Positions 1 to 7,894 of a stretch of 64,000 nt of DNA are shown in pieces (the stretch's first letter is position 1; every line of letters starts with the position of its first letter). Below the pieces are notes generated by a model that was given only the letters and a program-made list of their open reading frames with translations, did not search any database and was not told the origin of the DNA. The position numbers and the translations under genes were made by a program. The stretch is from Bog-473 sp963836605. GTDB lineage: Bacteria > Actinomycetota > Acidimicrobiia > Acidimicrobiales > RAAP-2. The stretch is from the NCBI GenBank assembly GCA_963836605.1, contig CAWIKB010000011.1, positions 744,001 to 808,000 on the forward strand. Reading direction: 5' to 3'.

Positions 1-530
1 TTGTTGGCCCTCATGGTCAGGACGACGTCGCGGCGCTCGACACCACCGTCCACGATCTTGAGGAGGGGGTACCGGGTGCCCTCGCTCCAGATGTCCTTGG
101 CGAAGACGTTGTAACCCCCCGCCATCGCTCCGCCGGTGTCGCCGTGATGGCACTGGATGGAGGCGACGAGGACCAGCCCCCCCTCGTCGTCGAAGACGGG
201 GCTGAAGACATTGAAGTCAGGCAGGTGGCCGCCCCCGTGGTAAGGGTCGTTGGCGACGATCACATCCCCGGGACGGAGTTCAGCACCATAGAAATCGATG
301 GCCATGCGCACCGGGAGCGTCGAGGACAGCATGAACTGGGGAATGCCCACCGAAAGGGCGGACAGCCTGCCCTGCTGATCGAGGATGGTGGCGTTGCGCT
401 CATTGGACTGGTTGAGAATCGGGGTCGTTGCCGTGCGGGACACGTAGGTGGCCATCTCGAAGCACACCGTCTCCATGGCCGAGCGAATCACTGACGCCGT
501 GATGCTGTCGGTATTCGAAGCGGTGGTCAT
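1..530 (-). CDS. Hydantoinase B/oxoprolinase family protein (HyuB-like), C-terminus cut off by window edge
   Basis: The N-terminal 176 residues of a HyuB-type subunit run leftward off the window. Family members work with a HyuA partner in ATP-dependent opening of hydantoin, 5-oxoproline or acetone-type substrates. Visible family signatures are ANDPYHGGGHLPD near residue 85 and QCHHGDTGGAMAGG near residue 124. The ATG at 530 gives a normal family N-terminus (MTTASNTDSITASVIRSAME). The HyuA partner would lie outside the window to the left, so the substrate cannot be assigned. The family call is firm; the reaction is not. Confidence 0.88.
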   Translation of the reverse strand, partial: MTTASNTDSITASVIRSAMETVCFEMATYVSRTATTPILNQSNERNATILDQQGRLSALSVGIPQFMLSSTLPVRMAIDFYGAELRPGDVIVANDPYHGGGHLPDFNVFSPVFDDEGGLVLVASIQCHHGDTGGAMAGGYNVFAKDIWSEGTRYPLLKIVDGGVERRDVVLTMRAN

Positions 531-849
531 TCGTGAAGCCCCCAATGCGACATCTCGTTGTCGAGGTTCCAGATCGTTCCTCTCGCCTACGGCGGCTGCC
601 GACGACGCAACCCGAAACTACCAGCATCGCTTCGCTCCGAACTGTCCCGCCCTCCCAACCGTCAGCTCCGCGATGGTCTTGCTCACGAAGGGTTTCAGGG
701 GTTCGCGGTGATAGAGAATGTGAACTCCATGTTCGAGAATCGGCCTTCCAAACCGCTTCGCCGACGGCGGCCGACCCCTTCGGCCCACCGGGAGCACCGG
801 CCGATCGAATCGAGGGCGTGGGAACCATAAGGCGGACGCGCCGAGGTCT
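531..849. other. 319-bp stretch with no recognisable gene
   Basis: This lies between the end of the nitroreductase gene and the start of the HyuB-like gene, both on the minus strand. All six frames hold only short open stretches with no recognisable motif, and none has a convincing ribosome-binding site. Base composition is slightly less GC-rich around 700-740 than in the flanking genes. It may be a decayed gene or a long leader for the HyuB-like gene; I see no hairpin that would decide. Confidence 0.5.
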
Positions 850-1518
850 TTATCCGGCTGACGGATCCGCCTCACTACCGACGATGCCAATGGCTGGCCC
901 GTCCCAGCGATCCAGGGCAACGACCGCTTCCAGAGGGTGCCGGCGCACCAATCCGTGGTTGCCTCGAGGCCACCCCACCACGACATGCCCGGCGAGCATC
1001 CAGTCATCGGGCACGCCCACAGCGTCTCGAAGCAGCCGCTCCCCGCCATAGGAAGCCCAACTGGTCAGACAGGCCCCGAGCCCGAGGGCTCGGGCGGCCA
1101 GCAGGAAATTCTGCATCGCGGGGAAGATCGATCCGCCGAGAAGGAGCTCGGAAGCGGTGGGATATCGCTTCTGAGCGAACAGGATGGAGGTGAAGTCGCC
1201 GGCGCGATCATGCAGCTCGTAGGTGGCGCGGCTGGTCCGGGCCCGGCGACTGTGATCGTCCTCGGCCGGGCGTGCCATGCCATACACCGGTTCGATCACC
1301 TCCAACGCCTCTGCGGCCGCCCGGGCCACCACCGCCCGCTGCTCTGGGGACCTGAGGACGACGAAGCGCCATGCTTGGGCGTTCGCTCCCGATGGAGCCC
1401 AGGTCGCTGCTTCCAGGCACCGGGCGAGGGTGGGGTCGTCGACCGGGTCATCGGTGAAGCGACGGATGGTCCGGGCGGTCGACATGACGACCCAGACATC
1501 GTCGATCGGGTCGCTCAT
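850..1518 (-). CDS. Nitroreductase family FMN-dependent oxidoreductase
   Basis: A 222-residue protein of the nitroreductase fold, which binds FMN and uses NAD(P)H to reduce nitro groups, quinones or enones. The N-terminal STARTIRRFTDDPV segment and APSGANAQAWRFVVLR match the FMN-phosphate and isoalloxazine-binding regions, and GHVVVGWPRGNH near the C-terminus is typical of the family. The ATG at 1518 is chosen because GGAGGG sits about 6 bases upstream; the reading frame stays open further upstream but without family similarity. It is divergent from the DUF3237 gene at 1731 and sits at the edge of the catabolic block. Substrate unknown. Confidence 0.87.
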   Translation of the reverse strand: MSDPIDDVWVVMSTARTIRRFTDDPVDDPTLARCLEAATWAPSGANAQAWRFVVLRSPEQRAVVARAAAEALEVIEPVYGMARPAEDDHSRRARTSRATYELHDRAGDFTSILFAQKRYPTASELLLGGSIFPAMQNFLLAARALGLGACLTSWASYGGERLLRDAVGVPDDWMLAGHVVVGWPRGNHGLVRRHPLEAVVALDRWDGPAIGIVGSEADPSAG

Positions 1519-1730
1519 ACCGCCGCCCTCCGGCTCCACTCGGATGCATCCCTCGGAGAAGTCACGACCACACCTTTTCATCCCGGCCCGGACCGGGCGA
1601 TGCACGAGCCGAGCTTTTCCATCGGGCTGTCGTCTCCCCTTGGCATAACCTGCCTCTCGGCATGCCGCGCGCCACATGTCGATGGCCCCGACGGGAGCGC
1701 GCATTCGGCCAGGGGGAGGGTGATCACGCG

Positions 1731-2180
1731 ATGGAGTCGATCCGGTTGTCCGAGCTCGTGACCATCGAGATATCGGTGCGGCCGATGGTGGACCTCGGGG
1801 GAGGGAAGCGGTTGGTGGCCTTCAATGGTGGAACGTTTGCCGGGCGCGACGGAGTGTCCGGCGACGTCGTCGAGGGCGGGACCGACTGGCAGGTCGTACG
1901 GCCCGACGGCGTCATTGAAATAGACGCGCACTATGGGCTGCGGACCGGGGCAGGCGAGGCAATTGAGGTGGTGTCCAAGGGTCTGCGTACGGCGACCGAT
2001 GCGGTGGCCGCCCGCATCGCCCGCGGCGACACCGTGGCCGCCGAGGAATATTACTTTCGCACCCACGTCCGATTCTCGACTTCGTCGCCGCGACTGGCAT
2101 GGCTGAACGATCTCATTGCGGTCTCGACCGGCGAGCGCGAGCGGGACATTGTCCGCATCCACGTGCACGAGGTGCTGTAG
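1731..2180 (+). CDS. DUF3237 domain-containing protein
   Basis: A 149-residue protein with the DUF3237 pattern: an N-terminal beta region (LVTIEISVRPMV...GGKRLVAFNGGTFAG), then GGTDWQVVRPDGVIEIDAHYGLR and a C-terminal YYFRTHVRFSTSSPRLAWLN motif. DUF3237 proteins form small beta-barrels and are common in aromatic and steroid catabolic clusters; their chemistry is not established. The ATG at 1731 follows a strong GGGGGAGGG element. The stop codon is directly followed by the TTG start of the flavin monooxygenase, so the two genes are probably cotranscribed. Confidence 0.87.
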   Translation: MESIRLSELVTIEISVRPMVDLGGGKRLVAFNGGTFAGRDGVSGDVVEGGTDWQVVRPDGVIEIDAHYGLRTGAGEAIEVVSKGLRTATDAVAARIARGDTVAAEEYYFRTHVRFSTSSPRLAWLNDLIAVSTGERERDIVRIHVHEVL

Positions 2181-3440
2181 TTGCCCACTGCGGTCCGGGT
2201 CGTCGTCGTCGGAGCCGGGATCGGTGGATTGGCCACCGCGCTGAGCCTGCACCAGATCGGCGCCGATGTAGTCGTCATCGATTCGCGGCACGAGCTTCGT
2301 CCGCTCGGTGTGGGCATCAATCTTCTTCCCCATGCCGTCCGGGAACTCGATGATCTTGGCCTCCTCAGTGATCTGCGGCGTCAGTCCGTCGCCCCCGACC
2401 TCTTGATCTATTGCACACGAAGGGGGCAGGAGATCTGGCAGGAACCGCGTGGTGTCGCAGCCGGCTACCCCTGGCCGCAACTCTCGATCCATCGGGGGAC
2501 GCTGCAACGGGTGCTCCGGGACGCGCTGATGGACCGGCTCGGTCCCGAAGCGCTCCACCTCGGATCCCGGATGCGGCGAGTTGAGGAGCGGCCATCCGGT
2601 CCGGTCGCCGTCCTCGAACGGGGCGAAGTCGACGCCGATCTCATCGTGGCGGCCGATGGGATCCACAGCGTCGCTCGAGCTCAGCGCTACCCCGACGAAG
2701 GGCCCCCGCGGTGGAACGGTGCCCTCCTGTGGCGGGGCATCGCCGACATCGACCCGGTGCGTGACGGTCGCACCATGGTGTGGGCCGGCGGCCCGGACCA
2801 GAAGTTCGTCGGGTATCCCATTGCCGACCTTCCGAACGGGAAGCAGTCCTTCAACTTCGTGGCCGAGCTTCGTCGGCCCGGATCGGATCTGGCCACCCGG
2901 GAGGACTGGAACCGCCGCGGTTCGTCGGAGGACTTCCTTCCCGACTTCATGCCGTGGACCTTCGATTGGCTCGACGTGCCGGCCATCATCGGCGGCGCGC
3001 CGGAGACATTCCTCTTCCCGATGGTTGACCGCGAGCCCATCCCTCGTTGGACGTTCGGTCGGACCACGCTTCTCGGTGACGCCGCACACCCCATGTATCC
3101 CATCGGTTCCAACGGGGCATCGCAGGCCATCCTCGACGCGAGGGTGCTGGCCGGGTGCATCCGCCGCCATGCCCCTGACCTGGACGAAGCGTTGGTCCGC
3201 TACGAACAGGCCCGGCGCCCCGCCACCGCTGCCATCGTCGCCGCCAACCGTGGCCTCGGGCCCGAGCGACCGATGATGCTGGTGGAACAGCGGGCTCCGG
3301 ACGGCTTTGCCGACATCTCGGCGGTCATCACACCTGGGGAGATCGCCGTAGTCACCGAGGAGTACCGCCGGGTAGCCGGGTTCGCCCTGTCCGATCTGCA
3401 GCGCGGCGTGACGCTCCTCAACGAGCCCTACCCGACATGA
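2181..3440 (+). CDS. FAD-dependent aromatic hydroxylase / flavin monooxygenase
   Basis: A 419-residue group A flavoprotein monooxygenase. The Rossmann motif GAGIGG is at residues 11-16, the DG motif (AADGIHSVAR) at about 158-167, and the GD motif that contacts the FAD ribityl chain (LLGDAAHPMYP) at about 298-308. GVGINLLPHAVREL resembles the PhzS and salicylate-hydroxylase branch. The enzyme would use NAD(P)H and O2 to hydroxylate a ring. The TTG start abuts the upstream stop and no better start exists. Its last 13 bp overlap the convergent TetR gene. Substrate not predictable. Confidence 0.88.
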   Translation: MPTAVRVVVVGAGIGGLATALSLHQIGADVVVIDSRHELRPLGVGINLLPHAVRELDDLGLLSDLRRQSVAPDLLIYCTRRGQEIWQEPRGVAAGYPWPQLSIHRGTLQRVLRDALMDRLGPEALHLGSRMRRVEERPSGPVAVLERGEVDADLIVAADGIHSVARAQRYPDEGPPRWNGALLWRGIADIDPVRDGRTMVWAGGPDQKFVGYPIADLPNGKQSFNFVAELRRPGSDLATREDWNRRGSSEDFLPDFMPWTFDWLDVPAIIGGAPETFLFPMVDREPIPRWTFGRTTLLGDAAHPMYPIGSNGASQAILDARVLAGCIRRHAPDLDEALVRYEQARRPATAAIVAANRGLGPERPMMLVEQRAPDGFADISAVITPGEIAVVTEEYRRVAGFALSDLQRGVTLLNEPYPT

Positions 3441-4042
3441 CCTGATGCATCGGACGGCACTTCGACCCGGGCCAGCGTTCGCTCGATGAAGGAGCGGGTC
3501 ACGCCGTGACCGGCCGTCACGCCGAGGGCGTCCTCCAGAGCCATGACCTGGGTCACCCCGGTCATGATCAGCAGGGCCACGATCGGTGGAAGCTGATCGT
3601 CCGTCACGCCGGCTGCAGCCAATGCGTTCGTCACCGCCTCCAGCTGGGCGGCCCGAAACCGCTCGGCGTAGCGTGCGATCTCGGTGCGGATGGCCTTGCG
3701 GTGATTGGCCAGCGCGGTGAACTCGATGTTGAACCTGGCCCCGCGCAGGTCAGCGTTCAGCTGCCACAGCACCCGCAATGACACGTCAGAGGTGATGGCC
3801 CGTTCGACACGGGCCAGGTTCTCTTCGGCGCGGCGCCGGAAGACTTCCACGAAGAGATCGTCCATGGTGCGGAAGTAGTAGTGCACGAGCTGCGGTTTCA
3901 GGCCGGCCTTGGCGGCGACCCGGCGCGAAGTGACCGCGGCGTATCCCTCCTCCAAGAGGAGCAGTTCGGCCGCCTCGAGGAGCTGGGCGCGGGTCTTGGA
4001 ATCCTGCGCACCGATACGTCGGGGCGAGGCCGCAGGCGTCAC
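3428..4042 (-). CDS. TetR/AcrR family transcriptional regulator, divergent from P450
   Basis: A 204-residue TetR repressor. The N-terminal helix-turn-helix spans roughly residues 15-60 (TRAQLLEAAELLLLEEGYAA, then VAAKAGLKPQLVHYYF). The remaining all-alpha domain would bind a ligand and dimerise. The GTG at 4042 is preferred because AAGG lies 7 bases upstream; the open frame upstream lacks similarity. It is divergent from the cytochrome P450 gene, and a 16-bp inverted repeat at 4075-4090 lies between them, so the protein probably represses the P450-SDR pair and itself (inference). Confidence 0.9.
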   Translation of the reverse strand: MTPAASPRRIGAQDSKTRAQLLEAAELLLLEEGYAAVTSRRVAAKAGLKPQLVHYYFRTMDDLFVEVFRRRAEENLARVERAITSDVSLRVLWQLNADLRGARFNIEFTALANHRKAIRTEIARYAERFRAAQLEAVTNALAAAGVTDDQLPPIVALLIMTGVTQVMALEDALGVTAGHGVTRSFIERTLARVEVPSDASGHVG

Positions 4043-4074
4043 GTCGATACCTTGCCACACCGGCAAATCCAGTG

Positions 4075-4090
4075 CTAAGCAATTGCTCAG
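4075..4090. promoter_or_regulatory. Inverted repeat, likely operator of the adjacent TetR
   Basis: The sequence CTAAGCAATTGCTCAG matches its reverse complement at 14 of 16 positions and is centred on AATT. It lies between the divergent TetR (start 4042) and P450 (start 4136) genes, the usual place for a TetR-type operator. The assignment to this regulator is inference from position and symmetry. Confidence 0.6.
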
Positions 4091-4135
4091 TATTGCTGTG
4101 CAAGTGCGCAGCATCGGTACGAAAGGGCAACCGGC

Positions 4136-5422
4136 TTGAGCGACTGGCAGACGACCGATTTCTTCTTCGACGAATCGTTGGTCGAGGACCCCTACCCGTA
4201 TTTCGAAGCGCTGCGGGCGGAATGCCCGGTACTTCCACTCCCTCACCTTGGTGTCGTCGCGGTCACCGGCTACGAGGAACTCAACGAGGTCTATCGAGAC
4301 AACGAGTCCTTCTCGTCGTGTAACTCCGTCATTGGACCCTTCGCCACCTTCCCTGTGCCGCTCGAGGGCGACGATGTCAGTGACATCGTCAGTCGTTACC
4401 GGGACCAGCTGCCGATGCACGAGCACATGGTGACCATGGACCCGCCCGACCACACCCGCGAGCGGTCCTTGCTGATGCGGCTCATCACACCCAAACGGCT
4501 GAAGGACAACGAGGAGTTCATCTGGCGCCTCGCCGGTCAGCAGCTGGACGAATTCGTCGACGACGGTCGTTGTGAGTTCATCAGCGCGTACGCCCAACCC
4601 TTCGCCATGCTGGTGGTGGCCGACCTCCTCGGGGTGCCCGAAGAGGATCACCCACGCTTTCGAGAGGGTTTCGGGCTGAGCGGCACCGTCGGTGAGGTGG
4701 GAGCGGGCGAGGAAGGGAGCCCGGGAGAGAACCCTCTGGCCTGGTTGGACGAATGGTTCACCGAATACGTCGAGGACCGGCGGCGCCAGCCCCGCCAGGA
4801 CGTGCTGACCGAGTTGGCGCTGGCCACCTACGCCGACGGCACCACGCCGGATGTGTCCTCGGTGGTGCTGACTTCGACCTTTCTGTTCGCGGCCGGGCAG
4901 GAGACCTCCGCCCGGCTCCTGGCCACCGCCCTCAAACAGCTGGCGGAGCACCCCGAACTGCAGGACAGGTTACGGGGCGACAGCGGCCTCATCCCCAACT
5001 TCCTCGAAGAGGTGCTGCGGGTCGAGAGCCCGGTCAAGGCCGACTTCCGGCTCACCCGCCGCACGACCCTCATCGGAGGTGTCGAGATAACTGCCGGCAC
5101 ACCGGTCATGCTGCTCAACGGCGCCGCCAACCGCGACCCGCGGCACTTCGAGTGTCCGGCCGAATTTCAAGGCGATCGATCGAACGCCCGCACCCACATC
5201 GCCTTCGGGCGGGGCGTCCACTCCTGCCCCGGCGGCCCCTTGGCCCGGGCCGAAGGCCGGGTCAGCATCGAGCGCATCCTGGACCGCACCCGCAATATCC
5301 GCCTCTCCGAGGAGCATCACGGCCCGCCCGGCGATCGGACCTTCCGGTACGAGCCCACCTGGATTCTGCGCGGACTCTCCAAGCTTCATCTCGAATTCGA
5401 CATCGCCGGGACGGGCCGGTGA
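4136..5422 (+). CDS. Cytochrome P450
   Basis: A 428-residue soluble bacterial P450. The I-helix oxygen-activation motif AAGQETS is near residues 252-258, the K-helix ExxR at about 292-295, and the haem-binding loop FGRGVHSCPGG has the thiolate ligand at Cys364. Members hydroxylate hydrophobic substrates with electrons from ferredoxin; no ferredoxin gene is adjacent. The start is TTG at 4136, with AAAGGG upstream and a typical N-terminus (DPYPYFEALR). Its stop overlaps the GTG start of the following SDR, so the two are translationally coupled. Substrate unknown, presumably linked to the surrounding catabolic genes. Confidence 0.93.
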   Translation: MSDWQTTDFFFDESLVEDPYPYFEALRAECPVLPLPHLGVVAVTGYEELNEVYRDNESFSSCNSVIGPFATFPVPLEGDDVSDIVSRYRDQLPMHEHMVTMDPPDHTRERSLLMRLITPKRLKDNEEFIWRLAGQQLDEFVDDGRCEFISAYAQPFAMLVVADLLGVPEEDHPRFREGFGLSGTVGEVGAGEEGSPGENPLAWLDEWFTEYVEDRRRQPRQDVLTELALATYADGTTPDVSSVVLTSTFLFAAGQETSARLLATALKQLAEHPELQDRLRGDSGLIPNFLEEVLRVESPVKADFRLTRRTTLIGGVEITAGTPVMLLNGAANRDPRHFECPAEFQGDRSNARTHIAFGRGVHSCPGGPLARAEGRVSIERILDRTRNIRLSEEHHGPPGDRTFRYEPTWILRGLSKLHLEFDIAGTGR

Positions 5423-6162
5423 GCCGCGTCGCCGTCGTCACCGGTGGAGCCTCGGGCATCGGACTGGGCGTGTCCCGAAGGTTCGCGGCCGACGGGTATC
5501 GACTGGCCCTGGTTGACCTGGCCAGGTCGGCGGCCGAGACGGCAGCCGAGGAATTGCGGCGTGACGGCGCCACCGCCGTCGCCGTTGAGATCGATGTCGC
5601 CGACCGCTCGAGCGTCCACGCCGGGTTCGACCGCATCAGAGCCGAGCTCGGGCCGGTCGAGATCCTCGTCACCAGCGCCGGGATCGAACAATTCATCTCC
5701 GTGACCGATATCACGGCCGGTGAGTGGGACAGGATGATCGGGGTCAATCTCACCGGGACCTTCACCTGCATCCAGGCCGTGCTGGCCGACATGATCTCCG
5801 CGGGCTGGGGCCGCATCGTCACCATTTCTTCCTCGAGCGCCCAATCCGGGGCGCCCAACATGGCGCACTACGCCGCATCCAAGGGCGGGGTGATCTCCCT
5901 CACCAAGACGCTGGCGGTCGAACTGGCCCGCAGTGGGATCACCGTCAACACCATTCCGCCCAGCCTGGTCGACACCCCGATGGCCCGAAACGCCGAAGCG
6001 GCCGGGGATTTCCCCGGCGTCGACGTGGTCGGCCCCATGGTCCCCCTCGGGCGGGCCGGCACCCCAGCGGACATTGCGGCCGCGTGCTCGTTCCTCTGTT
6101 CCGATGGCGGCAGCTACATCACGGGCCAGGTGATCGGCGTCAACGGGGGCATGTATATCTGA
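5419..6162 (+). CDS. SDR family NAD(P)-dependent oxidoreductase
   Basis: A 247-residue classical short-chain dehydrogenase. The cofactor motif TGGASGIG is at residues 8-15, the catalytic Ser lies in the ISSSS stretch near 136-140, and Tyr151/Lys155 form YAASK. The C-terminal GQVIGVNGGMYI is also typical. The GTG start at 5419 overlaps the P450 stop (GTGA), giving a two-gene operon in which the SDR probably oxidises the alcohol made by the P450 (inference from coupling). An acidic residue after beta-2 (LVDLA) favours NAD over NADP. Confidence 0.93.
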   Translation: MSRVAVVTGGASGIGLGVSRRFAADGYRLALVDLARSAAETAAEELRRDGATAVAVEIDVADRSSVHAGFDRIRAELGPVEILVTSAGIEQFISVTDITAGEWDRMIGVNLTGTFTCIQAVLADMISAGWGRIVTISSSSAQSGAPNMAHYAASKGGVISLTKTLAVELARSGITVNTIPPSLVDTPMARNAEAAGDFPGVDVVGPMVPLGRAGTPADIAAACSFLCSDGGSYITGQVIGVNGGMYI

Positions 6163-6233
6163 CTCGTACCGCAGGCGGGGACACACTGCGACATTGCACC
6201 ACCCCGAATCGACGCCTGGTCAGGAGGAAACGG

Positions 6234-6542
6234 CTAGCCCATCTGAGACCAGCTGTCGCCCGGAACCTCCATGTTGATGATCTCGGGGGCGGCCGAGAGC
6301 CAGCGGGGCATCAGTTCCGTGGCCACCTTGAAGTGATCCGACGCCACGTGCGCGTCACCCGACGCGCGGTCACGGAAGATCTCAATCAGTATCCACAGAT
6401 TGGGGTCGTCGGCACTCCGGTACCAATCGAATGAGATGTTGCCCGGCTCCAAGCGAGTCTTGGTGGTGAAATCCTCAATGAGAGAGGGCCATGCATCGGC
6501 ATATTTGGCCCGCACCGGCTGCTTGACGATGACGACGATCAT
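6234..6542 (-). CDS. Antibiotic biosynthesis monooxygenase (ABM) domain protein
   Basis: A 102-residue ferredoxin-like alpha/beta-barrel protein of the ABM/YgiN class. Visible features are MIVVIVKQPVRAKYADAWPS at the start, ISFDWYRSADDPNLWILIEIF in the middle and AHVASDHFKVATELM near the C-terminus. Relatives are cofactor-free quinol monooxygenases or small catabolic helpers. It lies just downstream of the class II aldolase gene on the same strand and may share its transcript. The exact reaction cannot be inferred. Confidence 0.86.
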   Translation of the reverse strand: MIVVIVKQPVRAKYADAWPSLIEDFTTKTRLEPGNISFDWYRSADDPNLWILIEIFRDRASGDAHVASDHFKVATELMPRWLSAAPEIINMEVPGDSWSQMG

Positions 6543-6601
6543 TTGCGTTCCTTCCTCGAGCCCGGGTCACGAGCACGCACGGCCATATCGGTCCCACCCG
6601 G

Positions 6602-7372
6602 TCATTCATCGAGCAAGTCGGGTTGGACCTTGACGATCCATTCATAGAGAGATTGGAAGGCCCGCCAACCGGCCATCGGTGGACCGACCATCGGTGCGGT
6701 CAACCTGGCCTGCGCGGGATCGATGAGCACCGGTGTGCCCGCCGCCTCAGCCAACAACTGGGCTTGGCAGGTTCGCTCCATCGTGATGAACCACCACGCC
6801 GCTTCGTCCACCGACGTCGTGCCCACGGTGAGGAGGCCATGGTTCGAGAGGATGAGGGCCTTGTTCGAACCCAGCGCATGGGCCAGTCGCTTGCCCTCTT
6901 CGAGGTCGAGTACGACGCCGGTGTAGTCGTCGAAGACGGCATGGTCGTCGTAGAACGCACAGGCATCTTGGGTCAGGGGGTCCAGGGGACGGCGCAGCGA
7001 TGACCACGCCTTACCGTGCACCGAGTGCGCATGAGCGGCGGCCACCACATCGGGCCGGGCGGCGTGGATCTGCGAATGGATGGCGAACGCCGCCGCGTTG
7101 AGAGGCCAGTCGCCTTCGACCACGTCACCGCGCTCGTTGACCAGGATGAGATCCTTGACCCGGATGAGCTTGAAGTTCAGCCCCAGCGGGTTGACCCAGA
7201 AATGGTCGGGCAACCCAGGATCCCTCGCAGTGATGTGACCCGCGAGTCCCTCATCGAAGCCGAAGTGGCCGAACAACCGGAACGCCGCGGCCAAGCGCTG
7301 CTTTCGGTGCCTGCGGGCAGCCTCGACGGTGTCGAACTTCGGGAAGCGTGGGGGCAGACGATCTGACGGCAC
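6602..7372 (-). CDS. Class II aldolase/adducin family protein
   Basis: A 256-residue protein of the class II aldolase fold, which uses a divalent metal to stabilise an enediolate during aldol cleavage or decarboxylation. Metal ligands are visible as His114 and His116 in AAAHAHSVHG and His178 in ILSNHGLLTVG. The N-terminal extension with RKQRLAAAFRLFGHFGFDEG is typical of the bacterial branch seen in hydrocarbon clusters. It sits between a SnoaL-like gene upstream and the ABM gene downstream, all on the minus strand. Some relatives have no demonstrated aldolase activity. Confidence 0.9.
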   Translation of the reverse strand: MPSDRLPPRFPKFDTVEAARRHRKQRLAAAFRLFGHFGFDEGLAGHITARDPGLPDHFWVNPLGLNFKLIRVKDLILVNERGDVVEGDWPLNAAAFAIHSQIHAARPDVVAAAHAHSVHGKAWSSLRRPLDPLTQDACAFYDDHAVFDDYTGVVLDLEEGKRLAHALGSNKALILSNHGLLTVGTTSVDEAAWWFITMERTCQAQLLAEAAGTPVLIDPAQARLTAPMVGPPMAGWRAFQSLYEWIVKVQPDLLDE

Positions 7373-7415
7373 AGGGAGCTCCTCAGCCTTCGTAGCGGGT
7401 GGACGTGGGCATCAC

Positions 7416-7847
7416 TCAGGCGGTCCCTCTGCTCGATGCTTGTTCGGTGACAAAGGTGGCGGCACGGCGGTGGAAGCACCACCTGCCGTCGTCGTAGTGA
7501 AGGATGTCGTGATAGCGGCCCACCACTTGCACCTTCCACCCGCTGTCGCCCAGCAGTAAGAAGACGAAGTCACTGCTCGCCTCGGCCTCGGAGTCGGTCC
7601 ACTCGGACACCACGGTGTTGACGACGAGATGGCGTTGGGGTCGCCGAGGCTCCCACTGCGCATAGGCCTGCCGAAGGGCGTCGTGGCCTTGATGGGTGCC
7701 CATGCCCGGGAGTTCACAGATCCCGTCGGCGCAGAAGGTGGCCACCACATCATCTGTCCGGCCGTCGTCCAGGGCCTGGGTGTAGGTGGCAATGGTGGCG
7801 CGCACACCTTCGGCTACCTCGGCATACGTTCGTTGTCGCTGCGTCAT
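7416..7847 (-). CDS. SnoaL-like / nuclear transport factor 2 family protein
   Basis: A 143-residue cone-shaped alpha+beta barrel protein. The helical start TYAEVAEGVRATIATYTQAL, then DDVVATFCADGICELP and the late VVGRYHDILHYDDGRWCFH strand pair are typical of SnoaL_4 members in oxygenase clusters. Some relatives are isomerases, cyclases or small dioxygenase subunits. The ATG at 7847 follows GGAAGG. Its place 47 bp after the Rieske alpha-subunit gene raises the possibility that it acts as that oxygenase's beta-type partner (inference). Confidence 0.84.
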   Translation of the reverse strand: MTQRQRTYAEVAEGVRATIATYTQALDDGRTDDVVATFCADGICELPGMGTHQGHDALRQAYAQWEPRRPQRHLVVNTVVSEWTDSEAEASSDFVFLLLGDSGWKVQVVGRYHDILHYDDGRWCFHRRAATFVTEQASSRGTA

Positions 7848-7894
7848 TCCGCCTTCCCGGGAGATCTCGTCGCGTCGTGCATCGTCATCCGCGT

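Noticed and set aside
1578..3170. A 530-residue minus-strand frame opposite DUF3237 and the flavin monooxygenase
   Set aside because: No recognisable domain, and the plus strand encodes two clear proteins with motifs and correct spacing.
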